Source of the DNA: Butyrivibrio sp. FCS014
GTDB lineage: Bacteria; Bacillota; Clostridia; Lachnospirales; Lachnospiraceae
Assembly: GCF_000526935.1 (NCBI RefSeq)
Contig: NZ_JAHA01000006.1
Location: forward strand, 1-64,000
Length of the DNA stretch: 64,000 nt
Direction of reading: 5' to 3'
Below are positions 50,594 through 59,268 of this stretch, piece after piece (within the stretch, counting starts at the first letter, position 1; every line of letters begins with the position of its first letter). The translations under genes and the position numbers were made by a program. The notes below the pieces were generated by a model, which was not told where the DNA came from, searched no databases, and saw nothing but the letters and a program-made list of their open reading frames with translations.

Positions 50594-51724
50594 ATGAAGA
50601 AACGGATACTCGCCAAAAGAAACATAGTGATCACAGGGCTTTTTGCGCTGGTGCTGGCCTTCGGGCTTGCAGGGTGCGGGGGCCCTTCTTCTCGTATTTA
50701 TACATCGACATTGTTCGCCATGGACACTGTGATGGAGCTGGAGATAGCAGGCCCTTCGGACTATACTCTGCAGGCGGAGCAGATGATCCGTGCTCTGGAA
50801 AAAGAGCTGTCGGTAACAGACGAGGGCAGCGAAATCGCGAAGCTTAATAAGAATGGAACCGGGATGGTTTCCGGGCAGGTTTCGGAGATAATTGAAAGGG
50901 CTTTGGATGTCTGCGACAGGACTGAGGGAGCGCTTGATATTTCGATCTATCCGGTGCTTCGCGCCTGGGGATTTACCACGGGAGAATACAGGGTTCCTTC
51001 TGATGATGAGATTGAAAAGCTCCTTGCGAATGTGGATTACAGAAAGATCGTTGTGGAGAAGGAAGGGGCCGGCGGCGGAGTTGCCGGGGAAGATGTCGGT
51101 GGAGATGACGTAGGGGCCGGCGACGGAGATGCTGTAGGGGCCGGCGGCGCAAAGGTCACAATCCCTGAGGGCGCCATGATGGATCTTGGAAGCGTGGCCA
51201 AGGGCTACACCGGGACCTATGTGGCGGATGAGCTAAGGAAGATGGGAGTTACAAGCGCGCTGTTAAATCTTGGCGGAAATGTGCAGTGTATAGGTACAAA
51301 GCCAAACGGCGACAAGTGGAAGGTGGCGGTGAAGAGCCCCTTTGAGGACAGCACCACGGGAATGCTCGGAGTTGTTGAGGCAGATGACGTTGCCATAATA
51401 ACCTCCGGCGGCTATGAGAGATACTTTGAGGAGAATGGCGTAAAGTACTGGCACATCCTGGACCCGGAGACCGGAAAGCCTGCTGACAGCGGCCTTGAGT
51501 CGGTGACCGTGGTAGGCAGGGATGGCCTTGTATGTGACGGGATGTCCACGGCTCTTTTTGTAAAGGGGCTGGATGAGGCTACAGAAGTCTGGCGTGAGTC
51601 CAATGACTTTGAAGCGGTGTTTGTTACCAAGGACAGAAAGGTCTATGTGACAGAGGGACTTGCGAAGGATTTTAGCCTTACTGCGGAGTACGGCGATGTT
51701 GAGCTAACAGTGATAACGAGATGA
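50594..51724 (+). CDS. apbE: FAD:protein FMN transferase (ApbE) lipoprotein
   Basis: About 376 residues (ATG 50594; ATG 50582 also possible). The lipobox is GLAGC. Family motifs: FAMDTVMELEIAG, EGALDISIYPVLRAWGF, MDLGSVAKGYTGTYVADELRKMGVTSALLNLGGNVQ, and YWHILDPETGKPAD. It covalently attaches FMN to Thr of exported redox subunits such as RnfG/NqrC. A Gly/Asp/Ala-rich insert of about 30 residues (VAGEDVGGDDVGAGDGDAVG) interrupts the middle, just before the MDLG motif. No flavin target gene is in view. Confidence 0.9.
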   Translation: MKKRILAKRNIVITGLFALVLAFGLAGCGGPSSRIYTSTLFAMDTVMELEIAGPSDYTLQAEQMIRALEKELSVTDEGSEIAKLNKNGTGMVSGQVSEIIERALDVCDRTEGALDISIYPVLRAWGFTTGEYRVPSDDEIEKLLANVDYRKIVVEKEGAGGGVAGEDVGGDDVGAGDGDAVGAGGAKVTIPEGAMMDLGSVAKGYTGTYVADELRKMGVTSALLNLGGNVQCIGTKPNGDKWKVAVKSPFEDSTTGMLGVVEADDVAIITSGGYERYFEENGVKYWHILDPETGKPADSGLESVTVVGRDGLVCDGMSTALFVKGLDEATEVWRESNDFEAVFVTKDRKVYVTEGLAKDFSLTAEYGDVELTVITR

Positions 51725-51759
51725 GTACGGGAATGCAGTGCTTATAGTGATAGCAGGAT

Positions 51760-51796
51760 GAGTCGGCAGGATTTTTGGCCGGCTCTATTTTTTTTA
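51760..51796 (+). terminator. Terminator after apbE
   Basis: GAGTCGGC and GCCGGCTC form an 8-bp stem with one T-G pair around a 10-nt loop, followed by TATTTTTTTT. Confidence 0.85.
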
Positions 51797-51861
51797 GATT
51801 CCTTTTAAGTTGGATTTAGGTTGGTGTTCCATAATGGCATCAGAAAGTGAGGGACACAACC

Positions 51862-53400
51862 ATGATGAAAAAGAATCTTATAAAAAAATCTGCAGCGATG
51901 TTGATAGCTGCATTGTTACTTACAGGATGCTCGGCAAGTGAATTTACTGATGCGGTGGACGGCCTTATGAGCTCGCAGACAGAGCAGACAAGTGAAGACG
52001 AAGCTGAACAGGCAGGAGGCGATGTGGCCGGGAAAACAGGCGAAGGCACCGGCAGCGAGGAGGCGAAGGAGAACGTTTCAAGCGAAAGCGAGAAGAATCT
52101 TTCATCTTCATCAGCTACCGCTTCCTCATCAACCCTGATTGATACCTCGGATCTTTTCAGCGACAGGGATCTTGAGCAGGAAGCAGATCTTACTGATGCG
52201 AAGAGCCTTACCCTTACAAGCGGTGAGAACATCAGCATAACCGCTGAGGGGGTATATGTCATAAGCGGAACCGCCACTGACAGCTCAATCATTGTCGAGG
52301 CAGCAGATACAGACAAAGTCCAGATCGTTCTGGACGGAGTATCAATTACCAATGAGGATGCACCTGCTATCTATGTAAAGAGTGCAGACAAGGTATTTGT
52401 CACGACCACAGACAGTGAGAATACTCTTAAGGTGACGGGCACCTTCACAGCTGACGGCGAGACCAACACCGATGCGGTCATCTATTCCAAAGAGGATCTG
52501 GTTCTGAATGGTGTCGGAACACTTAATGTCACTTCTTCCGACAACGGTATTTCCTGTAAGGATGATCTGAAAATCACAGGCGGAACCTACAACATCACTT
52601 CAGAATCAGATGCCATCGAGGCCAACGACTCTGTAAGGATCAGCGACGGAACTTTTAACATCGATACCGCAAAGGATGCTATTCATGCGGAGAATGAAGA
52701 TGACAATACTCTCGGATATATCTACATCTCAGGCAGCACTTTTAATATTGAATCAGACAGCGACGGAATCCAGGCAACAACAGTCCTTATGATAGACGGC
52801 GGAACCTTTGACATCAAGGCAGGCGAGGGCCTTGAAGCAACCTATGTGCAGATAAATGATGGAACAATAAGTATCGAGGCTTCCGATGACGGAATAAATG
52901 CAACCCAGAAGAGCACAGCCTATGACGTAGTGATCGAGATCAACGGCGGCAATATAACTATCAATATGGGATCCGGTGACACGGATGCTCTTGATGCCAA
53001 CGGATATATCTATATCAATGGCGGAACTGTGGACATCACCGCGCAGTTTGCATTCGACTTTGACAAGGGAGCAGAGCTTAACGGCGGAACAGTGACAGTT
53101 AACGGTGAGGAAGTGACCGAGATTTCCAACTCTATGATGATGGGAGGCGGCGGATTTGGCGGTGGCCGCGGCGGCATGAATGGCCAGGCTCCTGACGGCA
53201 GCCAGATGCCTGAGGGTGGCCAGATGCCTGAGGGTGGCCAGATGCCTGAGGGTGGCCAGATGCCTGAGGGTGGTCAGATGCCTCAGGGCGGCTTTGGCGG
53301 CGGCCACGGCGGAAGGGGCAGCTTTAAAGGCCAGACTTCCGGAAGCCAAACAACTGAAGGTGGCCAGACTTCCGGCAGCCAGACCACCGGTGGAAACTGA
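51862..53400 (+). CDS. Carbohydrate-binding-domain (DUF4353-like) beta-helix lipoprotein
   Basis: 512 residues; ATG 51862 with GAGGGA upstream. The lipobox is LLTGC. After a Ser/Glu-rich linker, a repetitive right-handed beta-helix-like region has recurring phrases (NITSESDAIEANDSVRISDGTFNI, FNIESDSDGIQATTVLMIDGGTF, INGGTVDITAQFAFDFDKGAELNGGTV). The tail has five QMPEGG-type repeats plus Gly- and Gln/Thr-rich stretches. Related proteins in Firmicutes often sit by CotH-like or VTC-domain genes; neither is here. It is likely a surface protein that binds polymer or wall material. Confidence 0.78.
   Translation: MMKKNLIKKSAAMLIAALLLTGCSASEFTDAVDGLMSSQTEQTSEDEAEQAGGDVAGKTGEGTGSEEAKENVSSESEKNLSSSSATASSSTLIDTSDLFSDRDLEQEADLTDAKSLTLTSGENISITAEGVYVISGTATDSSIIVEAADTDKVQIVLDGVSITNEDAPAIYVKSADKVFVTTTDSENTLKVTGTFTADGETNTDAVIYSKEDLVLNGVGTLNVTSSDNGISCKDDLKITGGTYNITSESDAIEANDSVRISDGTFNIDTAKDAIHAENEDDNTLGYIYISGSTFNIESDSDGIQATTVLMIDGGTFDIKAGEGLEATYVQINDGTISIEASDDGINATQKSTAYDVVIEINGGNITINMGSGDTDALDANGYIYINGGTVDITAQFAFDFDKGAELNGGTVTVNGEEVTEISNSMMMGGGGFGGGRGGMNGQAPDGSQMPEGGQMPEGGQMPEGGQMPEGGQMPQGGFGGGHGGRGSFKGQTSGSQTTEGGQTSGSQTTGGN
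53203..53292 (+). repeat. Five 18-bp tandem repeats within the lipoprotein gene
   Basis: CAGATGCCTGAGGGTGGC recurs five times in frame, encoding Q-M-P-E-G-G; the last two copies vary. Length variation by slippage would keep the frame. Confidence 0.9.
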
Positions 53401-53484
53401 TGAGCCGCGATGGCGGAGCCTTTAATAATCTTTTAAAGAAAATTGATCCTGTAACCCCGGTACCCCCGGTCAAATTACCTAGAA

Positions 53485-53647
53485 TAATACCAACACGCCG
53501 AAAACCGGCCTTATAGTATTACAAAAGTAATACCAAGGAGCTTTATTTCAAGCCCTTGGTATTATTTTTGGACCTGAAAAGGCTTGAAAAGAGCGTGAAA
53601 CAGCTAAAAAGTAATACCAATCTTGCATATAGAGACCAGTAGTATTA
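53485..53647. repeat. TAATAC element copy 2 (inverted relative to copy 1)
   Basis: Units TAATACCA-N20/21-TRGTATTA start at 53485, 53528 and 53612. The gaps are 6 bp (CAAAAG) then 47 bp, the mirror of copy 1 at 29553-29713, where they are 47 then 6 (CTTTTG). Linker and interior bases are mostly different from copy 1. No gene overlaps with confidence. Confidence 0.85.
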
Positions 53648-53864
53648 CAACCACCTGTAAGCCCCCTTTTCCGAAGAAAATCCGGCAGTTCATCATCAAG
53701 AAAATCCGGCAGTTCATCCTCGAAAAAATCCCCCGGTTCATCCTTGAGAAATTCCCCAAAAAGATATATGATTGTGTACAAGTTGTTTTGTTGCACTGGG
53801 AATCTCTAAAACCCCTGTGTAAACAAGGAAACGGCACAATATAAGAAAGTCGGGGATAGTTATT
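53648..53864. repeat. 24-bp imperfect tandem repeats in an otherwise empty spacer
   Basis: At 53673-53744 three 24-bp units (AAAATCCGGCAGTTCATC core) follow one another, with a decayed fourth. On the minus strand they read FLDDELPDFL-type acidic repeats in an 82-codon frame without clear ribosome site. Nothing else is recognised apart from the ribosome site region before 53865. Confidence 0.6.
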
Positions 53865-55511
53865 TTGGAACGCAAGAAGATATTGGAAAATAAATGGTTT
53901 TTGTACCTGACTGAGTTCTTCGCAGGTATGTCGGTAATGGCAGTAGAGCTGGGAGCCAGCAGGCTCCTGGCTCCTTACTTCAGTTCATCCCAGATCGTGT
54001 GGACCATCATCATCGGAACCATCATGATTGCTATGGCTCTGGGCAACATCTACGGCGGAAGAAAAGCCGACAAGGACCCGGATCCGGGCAAGCTCTATGG
54101 CAGGATCCTCATCGCAGCCCTCTGGATCGCAGCAATACCGGTCCTTGGCAAATACATCATCATCGGAATCTCAGCGGTACTGATTTTTGCAGTCAACAGC
54201 AACTTCCTTATAATTGCGGCTTTTGCGGCATGTATGGTGGTTTTCGTATTCCCTCTTTTCCTTCTGGGAACAGTAACCCCCAGCCTTGCCAAGTACACCA
54301 CGGATTCCCTTGAGGACAACGGCCGCATCATCGGAACTCTCGGTGCTTTCAACACAGTGGGAAGCATCATCGGAACCTTCGTTCCCACCTTCATTTCAAT
54401 TCCTGCGGTGGGCACTTCCGTAACATTCCTGATCTTTGCGGGAATTCTTCTTATCCTATCCATTGTATATTTTGTCAGCCCGCCCATGGGAGGCGCCAAA
54501 AAGGTCATCGCCGGAGCGTTTATCTTCATCCTTTGCATGATCTTCGGCCACAGCACCTCTTTTGCATTCTGGGAAAAAGACCTCTCATATGAAGGCGAGT
54601 CTGTGTATAACTATCTTCAGGTAAAAGAAGATGACAACAGAGTCTACCTGTCCACAAACGTGCTCTTCGGCGTCCAGTCCATTCTTGTAAAGAACGGCGC
54701 CCTTACAGGCATGTATTATGACTACGCTATGGCAGCTCCCTACATGGCAGGAATCAAGGAGAAGGAGCAGGCCGGCGAAAAATTGAACGTACTTATTCTC
54801 GGCATGGGTTCCGGAACCTACGCAACCCAGCTTAGCCACTACTTTGACAACATTGAGGTGGAGGGGGTTGAGATCGACGACAAGATCACAGACCTTGCTC
54901 ATGAATACTTCGAGCTTCCCGCTGACACAAAGGTTGCAACCTATGACGGAAGAGCTTATCTTGCAGCAATTGACGGAACCTACGATGTCATCATGGTTGA
55001 TGCCTATCAGGATATAACCATTCCCTTCCAGATGTCTTCATCAGAGTTTTTTACCATGGTCAGAGACCACCTTGCTCCTGAGGGAATCATGGTGGTAAAC
55101 ATGAACATGTATAATCAGGGCGAGGGCACAGATGATGCTTCGGGAAAAGAGGCAGCTACCATCAATACATATCTTGCAGACACCATCAGTTCTGTATTTG
55201 ACAACGTTGTAACCGTAAAGGTGCCGGGAACCACCAACAGAGAGCTTTTTGCCACAAACAATTCCGAATTCCTGAACAGACTTTCCGATAATACACAGAT
55301 GGAGACAAACGACACCTTAAGAGGTATGATGGAAAGCGTAAACGCAGGTTGCATGCCCTACGAGTCCACCGGCCATGTGATGACGGATGACAAGGCACCG
55401 GTTGAGCTTCTTGGAATGAGACAGATTGATTCCATTATCAAGAACGAAGTGGCATACTATAAGAATATCTACAACAAATACGGAATCCAGGGACTTCTGG
55501 ATCTTCTTTGA
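53865..55511 (+). CDS. Membrane-fused spermidine synthase-like protein
   Basis: 548 residues starting at TTG (CGGGGA upstream). Residues about 15-235 hold seven or eight hydrophobic helices (FFAGMSVMAVELGASRLLAPYFSSSQIVWTIIIGTIMIAMALGNIYGG). The C-terminal half is an SpeE-like methyltransferase fold: LNVLILGMGSGTYATQLSHYF, VEGVEIDDKITDLAHEYF, and YDVIMVDAYQDITIPFQMSSSEFF. GGGxG of SpeE is GMGSG here, and the catalytic Asp is in VDAYQ. Real polyamine synthesis is uncertain; substrate unknown. hisC follows after 14 bp. Confidence 0.82.
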   Translation: MERKKILENKWFLYLTEFFAGMSVMAVELGASRLLAPYFSSSQIVWTIIIGTIMIAMALGNIYGGRKADKDPDPGKLYGRILIAALWIAAIPVLGKYIIIGISAVLIFAVNSNFLIIAAFAACMVVFVFPLFLLGTVTPSLAKYTTDSLEDNGRIIGTLGAFNTVGSIIGTFVPTFISIPAVGTSVTFLIFAGILLILSIVYFVSPPMGGAKKVIAGAFIFILCMIFGHSTSFAFWEKDLSYEGESVYNYLQVKEDDNRVYLSTNVLFGVQSILVKNGALTGMYYDYAMAAPYMAGIKEKEQAGEKLNVLILGMGSGTYATQLSHYFDNIEVEGVEIDDKITDLAHEYFELPADTKVATYDGRAYLAAIDGTYDVIMVDAYQDITIPFQMSSSEFFTMVRDHLAPEGIMVVNMNMYNQGEGTDDASGKEAATINTYLADTISSVFDNVVTVKVPGTTNRELFATNNSEFLNRLSDNTQMETNDTLRGMMESVNAGCMPYESTGHVMTDDKAPVELLGMRQIDSIIKNEVAYYKNIYNKYGIQGLLDLL

Positions 55512-55525
55512 TGAAGGAGAAAAGT

Positions 55526-56584
55526 ATGAGCTGGGAAGATAACGTAAGAAAGGTTGTCCCCTATACACCCGGGGAGCAGCCCAAGATCAAAAACATCATC
55601 AAACTTAACACCAACGAGTGCCCCTATCCACCGGCCCCTGCGGTAAAGGAGTGCCTTGCCGCCATTGACTATGACGACTTCAGGCTCTATCCGGATCCTA
55701 CGGCCTCGAAGCTGGTGAAGGCTTTCTCGGACTATTACAAGGTTCCAGAGGATCAGATCTTCGTTGGCGTTGGCTCCGACGATGTCCTTGCCATGGCTTT
55801 TCTTACATTCTTTAATTCAAAAAAGCCGGTTCTTTTCCCGGATATTACCTATTCGTTCTACGATGTGTGGGCGGAGCTCTTTGGAATCCCCTACAAGCAG
55901 GTTCCGCTGAATGATAACTTTGAGATTGTTAAAGAGGATTATTACGAAGAGAACGGCGGCGTGATCTTCCCAAATCCCAACGCTCCAACAGGAATCCTTC
56001 AGAGCCTTGATATGATCGAGGACGTGATCAGGCACAATCAGGACGTTGTGGTTATCATTGATGAGGCTTATATAGATTTCGGCGGTGAAAGCTGCCTTGA
56101 TCTTATTGATAAATATGACAATCTTCTGGTGGTTCAGACAACTTCCAAGTCCAGGGCTATGGCGGGAATGCGCATTGGCTATGCCTTCGGAAGCAAAAAG
56201 CTTATCAAGTACCTTCAGGATGCCAAGTACTCTTTTAACTCATACACCATGAACAGGCCTTCCATAGAGCTTGGCGCCGCGTCACTGTCTGATGATGAGT
56301 ACTTTAAGGATGTATGCAAAAGAATCATCACCACCCGGGAGAGAGTTAAGGGACAGCTTCGTGACCTTGGCTTTGAATTCTGGGATTCCTGCAGCAACTT
56401 TGTGTTCGCAAGGCACAAGACTGTGCCGGGAAAAGAAATTTTTGCTTATCTGAGGGAAAATGGTATAATAGTGCGACGATGGGATGCACCCAGGATCAGC
56501 GAGTATCTTCGAATTTCCATCGGAACAGATGAGCAGATGGACAGGATGATCGAGGTGCTGTCCGCAATGCCCGGGATCAGATAA
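55526..56584 (+). CDS. hisC: Histidinol-phosphate aminotransferase
   Basis: 352 residues; ATG 55526 with GAAGGAGA upstream. Class II aminotransferase: IKLNTNECPYPPAPAV, VGVGSDDVLAMAFLTFF, FPNPNAPTGI, VVIIDEAYIDFGG, TTSKSRAMAGMRIGYAFGS with the PLP lysine. The final RWDAPRISEYLRISIGT is typical of HisC. No other his gene is nearby, so it may serve histidine synthesis from a scattered location or another amino acid. It is coupled to the spermidine-synthase-like gene. Confidence 0.88.
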   Translation: MSWEDNVRKVVPYTPGEQPKIKNIIKLNTNECPYPPAPAVKECLAAIDYDDFRLYPDPTASKLVKAFSDYYKVPEDQIFVGVGSDDVLAMAFLTFFNSKKPVLFPDITYSFYDVWAELFGIPYKQVPLNDNFEIVKEDYYEENGGVIFPNPNAPTGILQSLDMIEDVIRHNQDVVVIIDEAYIDFGGESCLDLIDKYDNLLVVQTTSKSRAMAGMRIGYAFGSKKLIKYLQDAKYSFNSYTMNRPSIELGAASLSDDEYFKDVCKRIITTRERVKGQLRDLGFEFWDSCSNFVFARHKTVPGKEIFAYLRENGIIVRRWDAPRISEYLRISIGTDEQMDRMIEVLSAMPGIR

Positions 56585-56673
56585 GGTATGGATGCGATCG
56601 GTGATTGGCGCAGGTTGTGCCGGAACAGAGGATTGTATCTTGTATAATTTTTTAGTTTAGGAGTTTGGGTTTT

Positions 56674-57192
56674 ATGCTTACATTTTTTAAAGAGTCGCTT
56701 ATTGGCCAGTACATCACAGTTTTCATCGTGTCAATGGTACCGCTTATTGAGCTCAGGGGAGCAATTCCCTTTGCCTACGCCTTCAACCACACGGGAACAG
56801 GATTTAATCTTCTTTTGGGATATATCCTTATCGCCATCGGAAATATGATCCCTGTGCCGCTGATCTACTTCTTCGCAAGAAAAGTTCTTGAGTGGGGCAA
56901 GGATAAGCCTGTTATCGGCAAGTTCTTTACCTTCTGTCTTGAGAAGGGCGAGAAGGGCGGACAGAAGCTCCAGGCCAAGGCAGGACAGGGATTGTTTGTT
57001 GCACTGATGCTGTTTGTAGGAATCCCTCTTCCCGGAACAGGTGCATGGACAGGTACACTGGCAGCCAGCATCCTGGATATGGATTTCAAGAAGACAGTTA
57101 CTGCCGTAATCTGCGGAATTGCTCTGGCAGCAGTTATTGTCAGCATTGTATGCGCTCTGGGATTCGGAGCATGGTTCGGAATCACCGGCTGA
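56674..57192 (+). CDS. Small multidrug-export-family (DUF/Sm_multidrug_ex) membrane protein
   Basis: 172 residues with four or five hydrophobic segments. The phrases VSMVPLIELRGAIPFAYAF and FVGIPLPGTGAWTGTLAASILDMDFKKTVTAVICG (re-entrant, SNARE/DedA-like GAxPGTG region) identify the family. TAGGAG lies 10 bases before ATG 56674. The family name is historical and transport function is not established. A methyltransferase gene follows 27 bp later. Confidence 0.85.
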   Translation: MLTFFKESLIGQYITVFIVSMVPLIELRGAIPFAYAFNHTGTGFNLLLGYILIAIGNMIPVPLIYFFARKVLEWGKDKPVIGKFFTFCLEKGEKGGQKLQAKAGQGLFVALMLFVGIPLPGTGAWTGTLAASILDMDFKKTVTAVICGIALAAVIVSIVCALGFGAWFGITG

Positions 57193-57219
57193 TGCAAACA
57201 TTAAGAAAAGGAATAGAGA

Positions 57220-58077
57220 ATGGAACAGTATACTGATTTTGCAGCTGTATATGATACATTCATGGATGAAACCCCATACGCCGTATGGGGTGATTTTGTT
57301 GCAGGGATAATTGAAAAATACGGGGTATCCAAGCCCGCGATAGCGCAGGGAAACAAGGCAGATGCCGAAGACGCTGCAAGGCAGGATGCGGAAATTCCCG
57401 AGGACTCCGAGGAAGCTCTTGAACAGGAGAGGAATCTTGTGGTGGAGCTTGGCTGCGGCACCGGAAGTTTTACCCTGGAGATGGCAAAGAGAGGCTACGA
57501 TATAATCGGAACGGATCTTTCTTTTGAGATGCTTGATATAGCAAGGCGCAAGGCTGCCGAGGCCGGGCGGGATATCATGTTCCTTCAGCAGGATATGAGA
57601 GAGCTCGATCTTTACTGCACCGCAGGGACCATTGTAAGCGTATGCGACAGCATCAATTATCTTACTGAGGATGAGGACGTGCTTGAGACCTTCCGTCTTG
57701 TGAACAACTTCCTCTATCCGAAGGGTCTTTTTATATTTGATTTCAATACGGTCCACAAGTACCGCGACATCATCGGTGATGCCACAATAGCTGAGAACCG
57801 CGAGGACTGCAGCTTTATCTGGGATAATTATTACAACGACGAAGACCACATCAATGAATACGATCTGACCATCTTCGCAAGGTGTGATGATGAGGATGAG
57901 ATCTTCAGAAGATCTGTGGAAACTCACTACCAGAGAGGGTATGAGCTGTCTGAGATGAAAGAGTTTGTTAAAAAGGCGGGCCTTGAATTTATTGAGGCCG
58001 TAGATGCAGACACCCACGAGCCCCCTACTGATGACAGCGAGAGGATTTATGTGATCGCTCGTGAGTGTGGAAAATAA
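57220..58077 (+). CDS. Class I SAM-dependent methyltransferase
   Basis: 285 residues. SAM site VVELGCGTGSFTLEMAKRGYDIIGTDLSFEMLDIARRKA, then FLQQDMRELDL. The N-terminal YTDFAAVYDTFMDE is common in this branch. A ~35-residue acidic insert (about residues 43-70, AEDAARQDAEIPEDSEEALE) precedes motif I. Substrate unknown; the small-molecule type (UbiE-like) is likely. It ends 12 bp from the convergent esterase gene with no clear terminator between them. Confidence 0.88.
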   Translation: MEQYTDFAAVYDTFMDETPYAVWGDFVAGIIEKYGVSKPAIAQGNKADAEDAARQDAEIPEDSEEALEQERNLVVELGCGTGSFTLEMAKRGYDIIGTDLSFEMLDIARRKAAEAGRDIMFLQQDMRELDLYCTAGTIVSVCDSINYLTEDEDVLETFRLVNNFLYPKGLFIFDFNTVHKYRDIIGDATIAENREDCSFIWDNYYNDEDHINEYDLTIFARCDDEDEIFRRSVETHYQRGYELSEMKEFVKKAGLEFIEAVDADTHEPPTDDSERIYVIARECGK

Positions 58078-58089
58078 AAATATTGAGAG

Positions 58090-59268
58090 TTACTTGCTGT
58101 GACTGAAAAGCCACTCCATGTATGCTTCATCCTCCATTACTGCCAGCTCCACGTGATGGTAGCTGTAGGTGGAATCGGGAGAACCATCGGCACCGGCCGC
58201 ATTCATCTGATCATCGGTGTACTCGGTGTATTTAACCTCTTTTGCACCGGAGCTGTTTAAGAGGTCTACGGCTTCCCTGCTGGCGGTGACGGGAATCGTG
58301 TTATCATGTTCGGCATGGGCAAACCAGATGGGAACCTCAGCCATTTTCGGAAGATTGGCGGCAGCGGTCTGGGCATATGTGGTTGCCGGGCAAAGTGCCA
58401 TGGCCGCAGCAAAAAAATCCGGATACTTTTCGCAAATTTCAAGGGTGGAGAGACCTCCGAAGGAGTTTCCCATGACGTAAACCCTTGAACTGTCTACTTT
58501 GCCTTCACTTATCATGGTATCCACTATATCTTTTACCGAATCCAAAACCTTACCCCTTGAAGAAACCTGGAAGTAAGATGAATCCCCGATCACGGGAGCG
58601 AGAACGTAGCAGGGGCGCACGGCCTGGTTTTCCGGCTCGGCCCATTCAACTGCGGTGCGATAAGTCAGAAGATTGCTGGTGTCCCCGAATCCGTGGAAAA
58701 CAATGACGATGGGCATTTTGCTTTCCTCTGAGGGACGATACAGTCTGTAGTCAAAAGAGGCATCGCCTTTATAGGAGACAGTTTCAAAATCATCTGCTAT
58801 AGGTGTTGCCACATCGGTGACATCTTTTTCGGTGAAGCCAAATTCAGGGTTATCGCTGCAGGTGACTTCATAATTCTTCACATAGAAGAATTTCTCGGGA
58901 AATTCATGAGGCGTTAAAGTAAGGGTATTTCCTTTAATTTCAGCGCTTTCAAAATCACAGGAGAAGTCTCTCGTATCATTGCTTCCCCACATGCCGGCCT
59001 TCCCCTTCATGGAAAACTGCGAAGCCGACAGCTCTTTTCCCTCTATATCATTGCTGAAGGTCAGTACGAAATTCTCGGGATACTGGCCTGTCTTGCGAAC
59101 ACTTGCGTTAACTTTAACGCCTGTAAGTGAGTTGTTCATATTCGCCTCCGTGGTGGTTTGGGCTGAATCTGCACCGCAGCCTGACAGAAATGCTGTAAGT
59201 GCAGCAAGGATCACAGCTGTCTTGAGCTTTCTTTTATTATTGATTAGAGAATAGCGTCTCAGTCCCAT
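58090..59268 (-). CDS. Alpha/beta-hydrolase (esterase) lipoprotein
   Basis: 392 residues. The lipobox is AFLSGC near residue 30. The N-terminal ~150 residues form a beta-sandwich-like domain (FVLTFSNDIEGKELSASQF). The hydrolase follows: VIVFHGFGDTSN (oxyanion), VYVMGNSFGGLSTLEICE (nucleophile Ser in GNSFGG), HAEHDNTIP (Asp/His-rich loop) and YHHVE with the catalytic His. It resembles PHB-depolymerase/feruloyl-esterase type proteins and may release acyl groups from plant polysaccharide. The start lies inside the end of dapF (10-bp overlap), so both are co-transcribed. Confidence 0.85.
   Translation of the reverse strand: MGLRRYSLINNKRKLKTAVILAALTAFLSGCGADSAQTTTEANMNNSLTGVKVNASVRKTGQYPENFVLTFSNDIEGKELSASQFSMKGKAGMWGSNDTRDFSCDFESAEIKGNTLTLTPHEFPEKFFYVKNYEVTCSDNPEFGFTEKDVTDVATPIADDFETVSYKGDASFDYRLYRPSEESKMPIVIVFHGFGDTSNLLTYRTAVEWAEPENQAVRPCYVLAPVIGDSSYFQVSSRGKVLDSVKDIVDTMISEGKVDSSRVYVMGNSFGGLSTLEICEKYPDFFAAAMALCPATTYAQTAAANLPKMAEVPIWFAHAEHDNTIPVTASREAVDLLNSSGAKEVKYTEYTDDQMNAAGADGSPDSTYSYHHVELAVMEDEAYMEWLFSHSK

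Noticed and set aside
53623..53844. 73-codon plus-strand frame before the spermidine-synthase-like gene
   Set aside because: Built from the 24-bp repeats, no ribosome site, and it overlaps the end of the TAATAC element.
56731..58017. 428-codon minus-strand frame across two genes at 56.7-58.0 kb
   Set aside because: It spans the complement of two clearly coding plus-strand genes with matching motifs; the translation is Cys/His-rich shadow sequence.
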